Translations under genes and position numbers: made by a program
Origin: Lumbricus terrestris
Lineage: Eukaryota > Annelida > Clitellata > Crassiclitellata > Lumbricidae
Length of the DNA: 64,000 bases
Direction of reading: 5' to 3'
Assembly (NCBI GenBank): GCA_949752735.1
Contig: OX457036.1
Location: 19,726,246-19,790,245, forward strand
Notes under the pieces: model-generated
Seen by the model: the letters and a program-made list of their open reading frames with translations, nothing else
Told to the model about the DNA's origin: nothing
Database searches by the model: none
Shown here: positions 38,301-53,300 of the stretch, in pieces
How the letters are laid out: each line of letters opens with the position of its first letter
Numbering within the stretch: the stretch's first letter is position 1

Positions 38301-41300
38301 CTTTGAAACTTTTTCGACAGCCTCTGGAGTGAATTTTGGATTGTCTGTATACTTTTTCAGCTTCTTCAGCACAGCATCTGGTATCAGATCCTTCTTATAC
38401 TCGTAGAGACTCTTCAGGAAGCCCTGCTCGCCAAGAACTATTTTGGCCGATGCCCAGTCAGTCCTAAAAACACACAAAACTGGATTTAATCACTTCTTCA
38501 TGTACTGAACACAATGGTCTTCACAGCTTTAACAATGGGATCTATAACAATGGGATCTATATCAGGATTTGTGAGACATGGAAGCAGATTGTCTATAGTG
38601 CTCGCCTTGAAAAACAGAGAGTATGGGTTCAAATCTTCTCACAGATCATCGATCAATCAATTAATCATTCAATCAATCAATCAATCATTCAATCAATCAA
38701 ACAATCAATCAAACCAGCCAATCAATCAGATTTTATATAGCTCCCTTCATGATTCCTACTCACAGGTGCTCATTACTCAGCCAAGTGGAAGAAAGTAGAT
38801 GGTCACCGATAAGTCTTTCATCAGTTACCTGACGCTTTACCCGTCCTTAATACTTGCATAATAATTCGCACTACATGTCCCATGTTCAAACTCAGGTAGC
38901 GGAGGTGGAGTTAATGTGTCACCAGCTTTGCTACCAAGTCGTGCAATATGGCGGAAAAATTCTGAATCGAGTTGCTTTTAGGATTATAATGAACAACAAA
39001 CAGTGTAGGAGTGCGATGAAGAAAAGACAGTGCTGCTGGATTATAGTAAGTCTTCTGCTTTGTCGTGCAGCATGCACATAATTAATTATTAGTGGCAACA
39101 GATGGAGTAATGAAAGAGAAATGAGATTTGAGAGAGAGAATTATTTTATCGATCATTGCTATCAGTGATGCACATTCCGTGTACGATCACACAAGCTGAC
39201 ATCAAAGCGTAAACCTCTAAGGAAGACATGGTTCCACTATCCAGGTTACCATTACCAAGTTGGCATAACAGATCAAATCGTTTTGAGAGATGGTTGTTTT
39301 CTTACGGCCTATTGAGAAGAACACAGACTGCCTCCATCACAGTCTGAACGAGTTCTGGCGGCTTAATGAACACACGGATCTCGGAAATGTCCTTGGAATC
39401 CAGCGCATCCAATGCCTACAAGAAATTAAACCGTCATCATTAATCATCATTAATTATATCATCGTTGTCATCATAGTCGTCATCGTCATCATCATCATCA
39501 TCATCGTCATCATCATAGAAACCATAATCACCGCCGTCGTCATCATCATCATCATCATCATCATCATCACATAAATCATCATCATTTACTTTGTCAGTGC
39601 CATACTTACAGTCATGCATCATCCTAATTTTTCAGCATTTACACATTTTATTTAAACCACTTGATATCCTACAGGGAAATGTCAGTATGCTAAATCTTAA
39701 AACCAGGCAATTGATAGTGAAAATTTCAAATTCATATAGCATCGCTTGAAGAGAAATGGAACGGTCGAATGCTTGCTAGGAGCTAAAACGCGCAATGAAA
39801 CGCAATGAAACGCAATGAAACGCAATGAAACGCAATGGCAGAGTGCAAGAGTAGGTTGCAACAAATGATTCAAATGATCCTAACGACTTCACAATATGGG
39901 TCTTAGAAGTTACTTATCACAATCTTACCACTCACATCCAATACATTATCAACTAGTACACCACTAAAACACAAAACCTCTTATCACAACAATCACACAC
40001 AATTTATTATGAGAAATGTTCTTGATGACCCACTCTAATGGCAGCTTCTAAGGCTGGCAGTGCCTCATCAAGATCTCTCTGCGCATCCTCTGCAATCGCT
40101 TGTGTCTCCTCGGCTTTCACTTTTGCCACAGCTTCATCTTCCATCACAACTTTACGAACCTACAGTTTTTTGCAATTTGGTTAACACTTCATGCAAATCA
40201 CAGCCATTTTTAAACAATTCTGAAACATCCTGAACGATGAGTATTAATATCCAAATATGCATTAATATTCAAGTGTGACTTAATATCCAAAAATAAATTA
40301 ATATCCAACTACCTATCAATATCCAAATATTTAGTAATATCCAAATATGCATTAATATCTAAATATGTAGTAATATCCAAATATGCATTAATATCTAAAT
40401 ATGTAGTAATATCCAAATATGCATTAATATCTAAATATACAGTAATATCCAAATATGCATTAATATCTAAATATGTAGTAATATCCAACCTATGCACTAA
40501 CATCTAAATATGTAGCAGTATTCAAATATGCTCACATTATATAAGTTTTACATAGTTATACAAATAAACTTGAAGAAGGAAGGAACATATGAGGGAGTGA
40601 GGGGTAGGAAATTTCAGACAACTGGAATGCAATAAAATTATATATGCATTATATTATGCACGTATGTAAAGTATACCTCTTTACAGTCGTCCAGCGTTGA
40701 ATACATACATCCAAACAAACAAACAGCATATTTAAAAGAAATGATGAACTTGACATAAACCTAAATTGTAATTGTAAAACTGAGTCTAAATAAGTAATCA
40801 GACCGTATCAGCCTTTTCCTGGTCAGCAGCCAACTTCTCCATCAGCACATTTGTGTCTTCCGATTTCTTCCTAAGCTCCGGCTCCAGGGCGACTAGGTCC
40901 CCCTTCATTTTGTCGATCAGCTCGTTCGTTTCCAGTAGTTTCGTCAGACCATTCTTCACTTTGTCACGAGCCATTATGATCTGCCTGTGTTAAAAAAATG
41001 GAATCTCATCTAGCAACAATAGCAATAAATAACAATAATAATAATAATTAGCTAGCTTGTTACAATTAAAACACCTCTCATCTTTTATCAACTCGTAGAT
41101 TTTGGCAAATATTTTGAAGTCAGTTGGTCAACTCAAGGCCCACATGTTGAGAATGAAGCCCAGTAAAACAAATTTCATTTACGGTTTATGGATTCAAAAA
41201 CAGCTAACAAAGAAAAAATGTTCAATTACAAACAATTGATACAGACAGACTGTTTTAAACCAGCAGCAGAACTTACTTCCTCTTGTCTGCCAACATGGAA

Positions 41301-44300
41301 AGGTATAGATTAATAAGTTCCAGATAGCTCGTTGGCGTCGTGTAGTAGCGACGTTTTAGCTCGTTGTAGAATCTCTCGGCTACGTCGCTGACGCTTGTGT
41401 GTATTTCCATACACATTTCGGCCAGTTTTTTCTATAAAGTATATAAAAAGTAACAGTCTTTAATACAAATGTCTCAATCAAGTGGGACTAAGCATGCGTC
41501 TAGGGTACAACAGCTGATTTACACAGAAACATTGACTGAGTTGTAGTCCATGATTATGTCATTCAAACTCTAAATTAATATAGCTTTAGACAACTTTATG
41601 TGGCACTGTGTGGTCCAGCAGTATATGTATGGGATGGTGAATGATAGTAATATCTGGTGATAGCGCTCATGAATAAGCTGGTGCCCTGCGCTTGGCTTTC
41701 GAGTAGCGCTTTAGAAATTTTTCGAGTTTAAGACCTGGTTAACATTATGAGGACAAGAAAGATAGCAGACACTTTGCAAGAGTAATTTATTTCTAGACAA
41801 GTCATTATCATAAACTCAGCCAAATGAACTAAGTGATAAGTGGTTCAGAATTCCCATTAGCCAATACCAAAGAAGGAGAATTCCATTTGCGTGCAGATGA
41901 TGTGGTCAAGGGCTCATCTAAACTTAAAGGATTTTGAGAGTAAATATACATAGAAGTAAATGTACAGGGTGGCCCAGCATAAATGTCCCGACTTTGCACG
42001 CGTATAACCTCGCCAATTTTTAACATTTATTTATACTTAATGCATCATATTAAAGGTATTTCACTCTAGTATTAACTCTAAAAAAGTCGAACTGATACTA
42101 GTTTAGGTTTTAATTATATACTTTGAACAGCGCTAGCTACCATTTTTTGTCATTACTGACGCATTATGACGCCGTTTCCTCGGGAAATTCTATCGTTTTT
42201 TCCTAAAACGAGCGTAGACACAATCATTTTGGGTGTTTGTAGGGTCCCTACCATGAATATCTTCTAATCGCAAAACCACGTCCTTTCTATTTTGCCAACA
42301 GCCGTGCACTGCCATGCGCTGCTTCAGACGCTTGCACGCTGCCAGCCGTTTCTTTGCGTAAGAGCTGGAGAGTTCGCTGGACTTCTCGTCGACAAATTAC
42401 TTTAACTTTAGGTCTATAATCTTTTCCAATACGTTATTCAGTGCTTCTAAGACTGCCTGTTTTGCGCTGAATTTGCATGCAGGGCCTGACCTGGTCATTG
42501 TCTTGACTGCAAATGTATGCGGACACACGAGCAATGTTAGCGGATGTGAGCGCCGTGCGCTCCGATTCCCATGATTTGCGAGTAGAAAGTCCTGTTTTAT
42601 CAATTTTCCGTAGCAGATAATACAAGATATTGTTTATTCCATCCTCTGTTAGAATATTTGTTAATCATTTCAAACGAATTAAATCCCTTATCAGTTCGTA
42701 AAATTCAGATCGAAACGCGATCATCGTCTGTCAACGGCGCCAGTTTGCGTCACAAATGAGGGGCAAAATATGGTAGCTAGCGCTGTTCCGGGCATATAAT
42801 TAAAACCTGAACTAGTATCAGTTCGACTTTTTTAGAGTTAATACTACAGTAGAGTGAAATACCTTTAGTTTGATGCATTAAGTATAAATAAATGTTAAAA
42901 ATTGGCGAAGTTATACGCGTGCAAAGTCGGGACATTTATGCTGGGCCACCCTGTACAATTAATCTACAAATTCTCACTACCATACAAAGCCTTCTCAGGT
43001 AGACCAGCTTATTAACAGGTGCTATATAAAATCAAGTGATCAGCCCTGATTAAGCAGTAACATTGGCTGGTCATTTCAGATACATGGTTAGAATTCATTG
43101 TCATAAATCGATCTTCTCTATATGATCTGTTCTATGATCTTAGCTGCTAGTATCACTGTCTATGTCTATGATCTTAAGACACTTCTTTTCGCATTGATCT
43201 TCGCGCTGGAAGCAAATCTAGGTATACATACTGTGAGAGGCACTTTAGAAATACATAAATACAATACAATAAAATACGATACAATACAATAAATTGATCT
43301 GATATTGTTTCTATAATTAGAATATGTTAGCGGAACAGTGTGCTCTATTGGGCTTTCTTGTTGTCACTGCTTGCATATAATTATTGAGTAGATTGTTCTT
43401 GTACGAAGATTGGTGAACAACGAATTGCATTTGAATTTAAAAAAAATTGTATTCCCAAAGTCATGTCATGATAGAATGGTGCAAATATAATTTAGTTGCC
43501 AGACGTTACTAGCCTTGATTTCCTCCGATCCAATATCTGCCGGCATGAAGGCCGTCTGCGAGACGCTGAGCAGCGCCTCCTCTGGCCAAACGGTGAACCA
43601 ATCGATCGTACAGCAGTTGACCAACGACGGGAACATACGACAGCGCGACCGGAAGGAATTTCCAACGGGACTCATCGCCAGAACGATGTGCAGATTGTTT
43701 CTACCATCACAACAAAGATTGTTGTTACAACGTAATTTAATGGGTAAAAACATTTATAGTGTGCCCATCAGTAATTCACAAAAACCCTGCTGTTTTCGCT
43801 ATTTAACTGATCTAACTTTTGGAGTGATTTTTGTAAACCCGCGCTCTTGTACACCGATGCGGGGTACCCTGTTTCTCATGTATTGGAATTTCATACTGGA
43901 ACAGCCTTCCATTAACAACTTGCGATACTGCACTGCATGTATCTCATGAAACATCCTCAAAGCCGTCTCACTTGCTTAGATCTGTCGGGTAGTTACATAA
44001 AGCACTTTAAGGCACAGTGGCGGTGCTAGGGGGGACTAAGGGGGTTAAGCCCCCCTATAAAAGGCCAAGCCCCCAAAAAAGGTCATCCGGATTTTTTTAC
44101 ATGCAAAACTGGAATATTTCTACGATTTTCGACCGGATGACTTTAAAAAAAAGGTCGTCAGAAATTTTGGCGGATGAAAATGGAAAATTTCCATGAGATT
44201 TTGGTAGGATGACTAAAAAGGTCGTCAAAAATGTTGGCGAATGAGAATGGAAAATTTCCTCCGCAAGGACTCAGCCCCCCCAAAACTGAAATCCTGGCGC

Positions 44301-47300
44301 CGCCACTGGTAAGGCACTATATAAATGTCCACATTCAAGCATACAAATGCAGAATTAGGTTGAGCTGACTCACAAGAGACCGTAGGCATTATTTTTGGTA
44401 GGTGTCATTGAGTCGACCCGATAGAGGAGAAGGCTCCATAAGCACAACTGATGTATTTATTTACCATGTTTTACCCCACATGAATGCTTTTTGGTGTACA
44501 TACCTCATATACACAATTATACAATTTTAGGGTTTCTACGAATGTCTCCACCAGGGTGAGTATTGCTAGGGCTGAGGTTGACCCCTAACGCCAGTCTTTC
44601 TTATGGCCCCATAGTAGAGTCTGCTTTTCACACCCCCAACTCCACACAGATCAGACTACGACCTCCAGTTATTTTTCCCCAATTCTCATACTGGTCTCCA
44701 CCTCCAGACATATTTAGTTCAGTATTTTTTAATAATCATTTAAAAAACTGATCCACTGAATCACATGGTGCTGAAAAGTCCTGACAATAATCAGCATCAG
44801 CAGCAATGAAAGTATTGTCAACAATATGCTGTCAACAGTAACTGCAATCGTCGAGTTAGAAACGGTGTCCATAGAAACGGTGTCCATAGAAACGGTGTCC
44901 GTAGAAACGGTGTCTGTAGAAACGGTGTCTGTAGAAACAGTGTCCGTAGAAATGGTGTCCGCAGAAACGTTGTGTCCGGAATACACACCTGACCCTGTTG
45001 ATGAAGAACTCGTATATTCCATCGCGGTTTCCTTCGGCTACCCCAACCTCCTTGGCTGCTGGCCGACATCCAACGATGTTCATTTCATATTCCTCTGGTT
45101 CAAACAGATTCGGAACTTCACCAGAATTAAGGATGTTGTTAATGTCCTCGAGGAATTCCTCCACAACAATCTTCATAACGTAAAAAAACAAACTGAGCAT
45201 GAACACGATATTTGATTAACAAAATCCTGAAATAAAACACCTAAAAATTGATCCAATAAAAATTACAACTGGGTTTTGGACGAGCCCGATCGAAAGGCAA
45301 TTAAAAGGCATTGCTTAGATATTCAAAAACATACAGCATGTATTCCATGCCTTTAATGAGAACAGCATTCTCTTCCTGCTTTACGTTACATAGATCTGTT
45401 GTAGTCTGTTGGACAAACACAGTACAGACGTACTGAGAGACGCACTTGATAGGAAGCACTCGAAAAGGTGCTAATCTGTATCTTCCTCCAGCTAAAGGCA
45501 CTACATACACCATTAGGTTCTACACTACAATGTACATACACCATTTACAGTTTATACTACATGCACCATTACATTTGCACTACATATCAGTTATAATTAC
45601 ACTACATACATCATTCATATTTGCACTTCATGCACCATTTATACTTACAATACACACACAAAATTTATACCTGCACTACATACACCATTTATATTTACAC
45701 TACTGGTACATGCATCATTTATACTTACACTAGTTGCACCATTTTACTTACACTACATACACCATTTATATTCATGCTACACACACCAATTATAGTTATA
45801 CAGCATACATCATTTATATTTACATTAAACAGTACACATCATCAATTACAGTTACACTACATACTTCTTTTATATTTACACTGCACACGCCATTTGTCAA
45901 TGTTCCAACATAGATAAACAGGAACTATTCTCGGATTGCATCTGCGGATAAATTTCTTTTAAAAGCACGGCACACAAATGCGTTGAACGTAAGAGAAATC
46001 TGATTCCAGTTCGACTGTCGCTACCTGTGTGTCTGTGAAAAGAAAGACCGTGTCGAGGTTTTCAACACCGGCCATTGTGTACATCTTCTTAAGATCCTCG
46101 TGGAACGCAACGTAATCGTAACCTCTCTTCAGCTCAATCTGATAGCACTTGTAGCCACAGATGCTCGACGCCAATCTGCAATATATTACGTAAGAATAAT
46201 AATAATTCATTCATTCATTCAATCATTCATCCATTCATTCATTCATTCCATCAATCATTCATTCATCCATCCATTCATTCATTCATTCATTCATCCATTC
46301 ATTCATTTGTTCATTCATCCATCCATTCGTTCATTCATTCGTTCGTTCATTCATTCATTCATTCATTCATTCAAAGCACTCATATGACACCCCTTCAAGA
46401 AATCTACTCAGGAGCGCCCCCAGCACAGCCACAGTAGCATTGAGAGATTTATGAAACCAAGTTTGATTGTTCATATGTAATAAATGCAGCTTCTTTGAAG
46501 GGAAGTCATTCAAGAATCAAGATGGACGACCCTACAACCAAGATGTCTATCTATGTCTATTAGAACTTCTATAATATTTTTCAAATGTCTGTCTAATGCA
46601 CAATACAGCCAAGTCATGGTCAAATCAATAATCAGAAGAAGGTGCATCCATTTTTTAATTTTATTAAATCGGTAACCATATATATCAGCACAGTAATACA
46701 GACTTAAGTTGCTGAAGTCAGTGAAAATAATTAAAGCTGGTTGCACAGAGGAACCTAAAGCGGTCGTCGACCCCGCTAACCAGGGCCTCTACCAGTGGTT
46801 AAAGTGATTTGTTTGAGCAGTGGGAACACTGAATGTGAGCAGTGGGTACGCTAATGAAGAATTGTAGTGAAATGCATGTGTTTTGGAGGGCCATCATGAT
46901 GAGCAGTGGGAACGCAAGCCAAGAATTTCGAGAGCAGTGGGAACGCCGTTCCCACGCGTTCCCACCCACTTTAAACCCTGGCCTCTACCAGAATCAAGAT
47001 CTCCTTTCTATAGATAACATGTATTTTTCTAATTTTTATACCTGGTGAGGGATTGTTTTCCAGTCCCTCCGACTCCAACGAGAAGAGCGTTTCCACGCTG
47101 CTGCCGGATCATGCGTGCAATGCGTGACACATGCTCAATTGCGTCCATGAAGAAAACGAGTTTCATTTCTTTTGGTGATTGCAAGTTGTATTCGTCCAGG
47201 TACTACATTCATAAAATCACAGAAACATCTTTTAAAGTAAAGTCTAATCAAAAACTTTGCAAAACATGTCATATTCTGGACACAAATAAAGAAATACTAC

Positions 47301-50300
47301 ACAAACATCCTCACTGACCCCGGGCATGTACGGTAACTCCATGATGTTCTCCCACCAGAACGTGTTGCTGGATACTCCCTTAGGCCTCTCTCACACAATC
47401 TTGAGATACCTACCTCACTGTGATTCGTTGGCTGGAAAGGGATTTATCACCAGAACGCTGTATAGATGACTTATCTGGCTTTAATATCTTAATAATTTCA
47501 TTCAACTTGTGATTTTAATTTGTACCTTTTATTACCAATTATTACTACGATGTGCTATAATGATGACATGTTTTATGTCCCACTGTGCGTTTGCAAGTGG
47601 ATTAATAAAGAAAACATGTACTTACTTGCCTACACAGCATTATTAATTATTGTAAAATCAGTGGAGTTGACTTGATCTCTTATTGCATTCCAAGGGTGAT
47701 TCTTAATTTCTTAGCTTCTGCACGGATTGATCTTCCTGGTATAGTCACATTAATATGTCAAATCGTAAATATAGAAAATATCATGATTAACTGTTTGCTT
47801 GATATAATTTAGCACAATGATTTGCACAATTGAAATGTTCAATTATGGAAAATAGATGCAAATAAGCAAAAGAAGTCTAGGAGAGTTTCTCATAAATAGC
47901 AAAGCAGAAGATCAAGCAAACTATTTCTTAAACGATAGCAGCATACGATTCAAGCCATGGATACAAAACAAAAAGTAGCAAAAGAGTCATAGAGGAATTA
48001 ATCAGCTGAAATATGGATCAAAATTACAGTCATTAACTACAAGTTTAGTCCACACAAGTTCTACAGAAACTTTAGAAAGCAACAGGGTTAAAATGCAACT
48101 CTACACAGCCTTCCAAACACCACAGAAAGAGGTCCTTCATAAGCAGCTAAATCTTTCGATATAATATATACTTCAGAAATCTAAAACTGAGTTATAGCTC
48201 AATTGTTACAAGCAGCCACACAACTAAGTGAATTTAAAAGTTGAAGCTGTCACAGAACTGAAGTAATTTTGTTGCAGCATTACGGATAAAGGCTGGTAAC
48301 TGCGTTTCGCACAGAATCTGCATATCATTGTTTAGTTAAGGCGTCATCATAAAATATTGCCAACAGATTTCAACATATGTATACTGGTGTATGTAATAAA
48401 ATTATATCCTTGCATTATGCATATAGCGGTAGATAACATTGCACCGGTAGTTATGCACATAATGGTCTATAGATAGTAAAGCAAGCAATGAAGGTAGGAA
48501 AAGCCCAATGGAAAGTTCATCGAGTAGCCGGAGTATGCATTCAATTCATAAACATACTAGACTTATAATTTTATATGAGCCTAAATTACATAAGAACTCA
48601 AGCACACAGTAGATAAGCAATAGTTACAGCAGAGAAATATTATGCTGTGACCTCCTAACTCTAATACAATAATATCCTAATAAAGTATTAAATCCTAATA
48701 AAGTATTACATCCTAATAAAGTACCATAACCTAGTAAAGTACCATGCCCTAACAAAGAGCCATATCCTATTTAGGCTACACTATTATTACTATAGGCGAA
48801 GAGCAGCATGATATCGAGTAGGAAACCTGAGTATGGAGGAATTTCTTGGAGAAAAAAGAGTTTCTAGCATTTAGGAAGTATTGATGAATTCCAATCCTTT
48901 AGGTTGCTACATGGAGTTCAAAAGAGCCAATCAAATTTGTTTGCATCATGGCAGTGCAGTATAATGGCACTGCAGCCAGAAGACCAACATCTAAAGATCT
49001 GTTGCATGGAAGGAAGAAGTAGGGAGAGAGTCCCACTGATTGAATACAAGTAGAATTGCTCTTATAAGGCCTTTATAGAGTAAGCAAATGGTGAAAAAGA
49101 ATTCGAGTTGACAGATGAAATAAACTGTTTCTTAATCTCAAAGTATCATGTATGGTAACTTCATTTATTAATACCCATTACATTACATGGTAGACTAAGG
49201 CCACATTCTGTCAGTTGTATAAAATTCGCACCTGGCATGAAGTGCCTTTCTACGGAGGTTCCAGCAAAGGTTTTTAGCATAGTATTGCGATAGAGCAGAA
49301 GCATAAATATCTAAGCAGGTTAGCAGCAAATACAGTCGGGTATGCTACCGGACTCAAACGTTCATGATATAAACCTGCATGCATACATTGCATGTATAAC
49401 ATGTAGGGGTAGAAGAAAGAAGCTGAGGAGAGAAATGAGAGAGTTAACTAGACCACAGCCAACAATCGCAGATGGATAATAACTTACAGCATTCAAAACC
49501 TGAAAACAGAAAATTCCACAATTGAGATAATCACTATTAGCAGAAATCAAACTGCCACTGGCATGAGACAGCCATAACTTAACGGTCTCATCATATCAAG
49601 TGACAAGACAGACGAATAAGGAAGCATTAATGCTTCTAACATCACAGTCGTTGTTGCCTTGTGCGTTCGCAACATCAACAGATCAACTTTAGACCACAGT
49701 GTTGGTCTGGTGCTAGCAGATTGGCCATGCTTGCTGAAAATGCTTCCAAAGTCATCAGGCTGTATATGTGTATAATGTATATGCTTTTCTTCACAAGCAG
49801 AGGTGAAGCAATTGTTCCTTTGCACTCAACTTGATAATGCACAACTGTGCTTTCTCATTAAGTAGGCCGTCTACAGGGATCGCCTAGATCTATCTGATCC
49901 CTTGGCATAAACCTTTAGCAGACCTATTTATCTAGTCAATATACCAGCACTGAGCACTCAGTCACTTACTTGTACAGATCTAGCACACTGTCCCTTCAGG
50001 TACATGCCCATTGTTCCCACATAAACAGTCTAATAAATTCTGGTAGTCAATTATTTCTTTCTTATATTTGTTCAATTACAGTTTCTGCTATCAAAATTGC
50101 TTTTACTCGGTTCAAACAACAAATTAACAACAAATTAATTCAATTGAATTGTATTAATAAAAATTATTTAAAAAGCAAAAAAAACTCATCTTTCAAAAAG
50201 TAAAAATAAAAGTAGAAATAAAGAACACACCAAAGAATAAAAGTATCTCTGAAACAACGTTTAAATGCAAGAATAATAACCAAACGAAAAACTAAGTTTT

Positions 50301-53300
50301 AGCATATTAGATTCACACAAAATAGTTAAAAAATAATTCTATACTTAAATTGTCAGGAAATAGACGTATCAGTCTTAACCCTTAAACGATGAGAGGGAAT
50401 GGCATTCCCTGCATTTTATCACATGCCAATTGTGAGAAAGTGTTAAGCAAAATTTCATGTTGTTTCAACATTATACACATTACATCATCTTAAAAAAAAT
50501 CCTCCCATAAACACTAGATCAGTTCATAAATATCCAAATGATCATCCAGAATAGATTCGTTTACGGAACAATCAGTGTAGCTTACATCCTGCAGGGCACC
50601 CTTAATTTTATCTAAGTTGCCAAGGTCTTCGTAGACTCGGTCCTCTCGCGGTGCAGCCACCTTGATGAAGTCACCGAAGATTATCGGGTGCTTCAGGAAC
50701 GACTGTGCATCTGCATTCTAAACACAAATAATATATCTCAACGTAGCTTCACATTACTAATAAACTCAGCACATAATTATTATAAACAGTCTTAGAAATA
50801 TCGAGAAAACAGTTACTTGCATGCATATTGCATAGACTACATTTCAAATAAGTTGTATATTTATTACTGTTGGTCTTGTATATAACATATTTAACACTAT
50901 TGCGCTTCCAGTGGTCTACAGCAACGCGCTTGGTCAGTCAGAGATAATACAGTTTCGGGTTTGGCTCCATGTAAAGATGCTGGGCAAGTTGTTAAATAGC
51001 GTAAAAATAATCCTAATATAATGTGCCTCTGCTACTAAGCAGTGTACCATAATTTAGTACATCACTAACCCTTACAGGAATATAAACAGGAAGTTCTTCA
51101 AATGTGTCGGCTCTGTGTCTTGGGATTCATTCAAGTCTAGCTGAAAAGGGTCAGGTTCAGAAAATTAGACCCTCCTTTAGTTGCCACAGCTGATATATTA
51201 GAACTTCAAAGTACTTTTTAAAGGCGCATATCAATAAGCTTCTCCAGTTGTTGGAACTTCCTCCTTGTACCTATCCATTCAGCTCAACATGCTTAGAATA
51301 TGTGACTTGTTCTCAACCTTAACGATGGTTCAGAGAACAGATTAAATAAAGAAAAAGAACAGAACTAATACCTCGTTGAAGAACTTTGGAGCTATTTCTG
51401 CTAGAATCGCATAGAAAGACATTTTGTCTTCTGAAGTAGTCAGACGGTCGTGAAAGACACGCAGAGCCTCGTGACAAAACAGTCGGAAGACCTGCTTTGA
51501 CTCTCGCACTGAACCCACGTCAGCTTGCAACACACCTACAAAGTATATATTATTATTACTATAATATTATTATTATACAAAATCATTTATTTGATAAATA
51601 AGATTCAAACTGCTTTTTCTCACTGGGAACACTTCTGATCAGTTCACTCTACTAGAAGTGCTTTACAAAATGTCCAATACAATACAATATAATACAGCGC
51701 ACTTTTTAAAACCATAACAGGCTCTCAAGTAAACCAGAGATTGCTGATATAAAGTAATGTAAGTGACATATAAGAGGAAATGCGATCGACATCTGCAGCA
51801 AACCTTGAATGCATTTTGACAGATCTCGAAGGTTGAAGATGTAGTGAGACTTGGTTGGAGTCGGAAGGAAGTCGGAGCTCATTCGGTTGTAGACTTCGGT
51901 GGCTGCACCAACGATCGACTCCGTGCAGAGGCGAACGGCATGAGGGAAGTCTTGGAAGAATCCGGTTACAATGGCCTTTGCATGGACAGAAGGAAAGAAG
52001 GAAGGAAACAACAGCAAAGTGACAATCAATTAACTTCATCACCATTATGATCAGCATGACATCAACATCATAATAATAATCATCATAATAATCATCATCA
52101 TCAATATCATCACCACCACCGTTGCCACCGCAATCACCACCACCAACCATTGTGATTTCATAGTCTAAAGCAGTGCTGTCCAACCTTTTTGGCACCATGG
52201 GCCACAGAAGCAATTGTTCTTGAAGCCAAAGGTTGCAACAGTAAACTCAAAAGCAATAGCTATAAAATATTTATAGTTAATTAACTGCATTGAAATTTAT
52301 TATGAAATGACAATAATGCAAAATAATTAATAATGATGAATAATGACATGCCTACACAATTAAACAATGCCATGTTTGGAGTGCTCTATAATGTTTGAGC
52401 ACCAAAAAGACTACTGTGACATATATAAATCCACCATTTATGACACGCAGACTGACAGATACTGACCAGGAACATGTGCTTCATGCTGTGTTCCGATGGA
52501 GCAGGAATCGTCAGCATGGTGAAGTGTCTGAGGAGCCGTGGAGTTACATAGTTACGACCACCACCAGGGGGAGCACACGCAGCGCAAATCGACATGTCCT
52601 AACCGAAAATATGGCTCATTAGAAAACTAATAATGCAATAATTATACTCAAAATATGCCAGTGATGACATATCATTGATTATTATCAATTGGGACGACAA
52701 ACCACAACCCATTACAACGCAGACAGATTATTATAGTCAGACAGTCAATGGGTAGTAGGTCTAAATGAATAGTTTTGCAAAATTCTGATTCCTATGTGGT
52801 TAGCTGTTTGCAATTGATGTTATTGACTAGAGTTATCTCTTTGTAGACAGCATACAGATGCCTGATCGTTAATTACTTACATGTGAATACCTTACTTAGT
52901 TTAAACACTGCTTTGACTGGGGTAACTGTAATTCTCATTAGGAGCTTCTATTGCACCGGTGCCTAACACACAACGCATCAGCTGCTCCAAAAAGAAGTAA
53001 TTAATCAAGACAATATCCAGAAGATCAGTCATTAAGACAGAAAAGTAGTCTAGAGTGGATAAACAATTTGAAAGAGGTGAGTGGTGTTCTGTTAAGTGTT
53101 GAGACTTGTGGGGCACCGTCATAGGCGTACGGGACATTTCGGCAGTGGGGGGGGCAAAAAAAAATTTTTTGCCCGAAAAATCTGACGACCTTTTTTTTTT
53201 TTTTTTAGTCATCCGCCCAAAATTCTTAAGATTTTCCCGTCCGTAAAATCTGACGACCTTTTTTTTTAGTCATTTGCCCAAAATTCTAAATTCTTACGAC

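Noticed and set aside
40245..40520. Regularly spaced repeats resembling a CRISPR array (also 35071, 60805, 62690)
   Set aside because: Units are contiguous tandem repeats without unique spacers, and the DNA is animal intron.
42397..42625. Small frames inside the 989-bp mariner-like element
   Set aside because: No D,D(E/D) or helix-turn-helix features of a transposase are visible, so I treat the element as non-autonomous.
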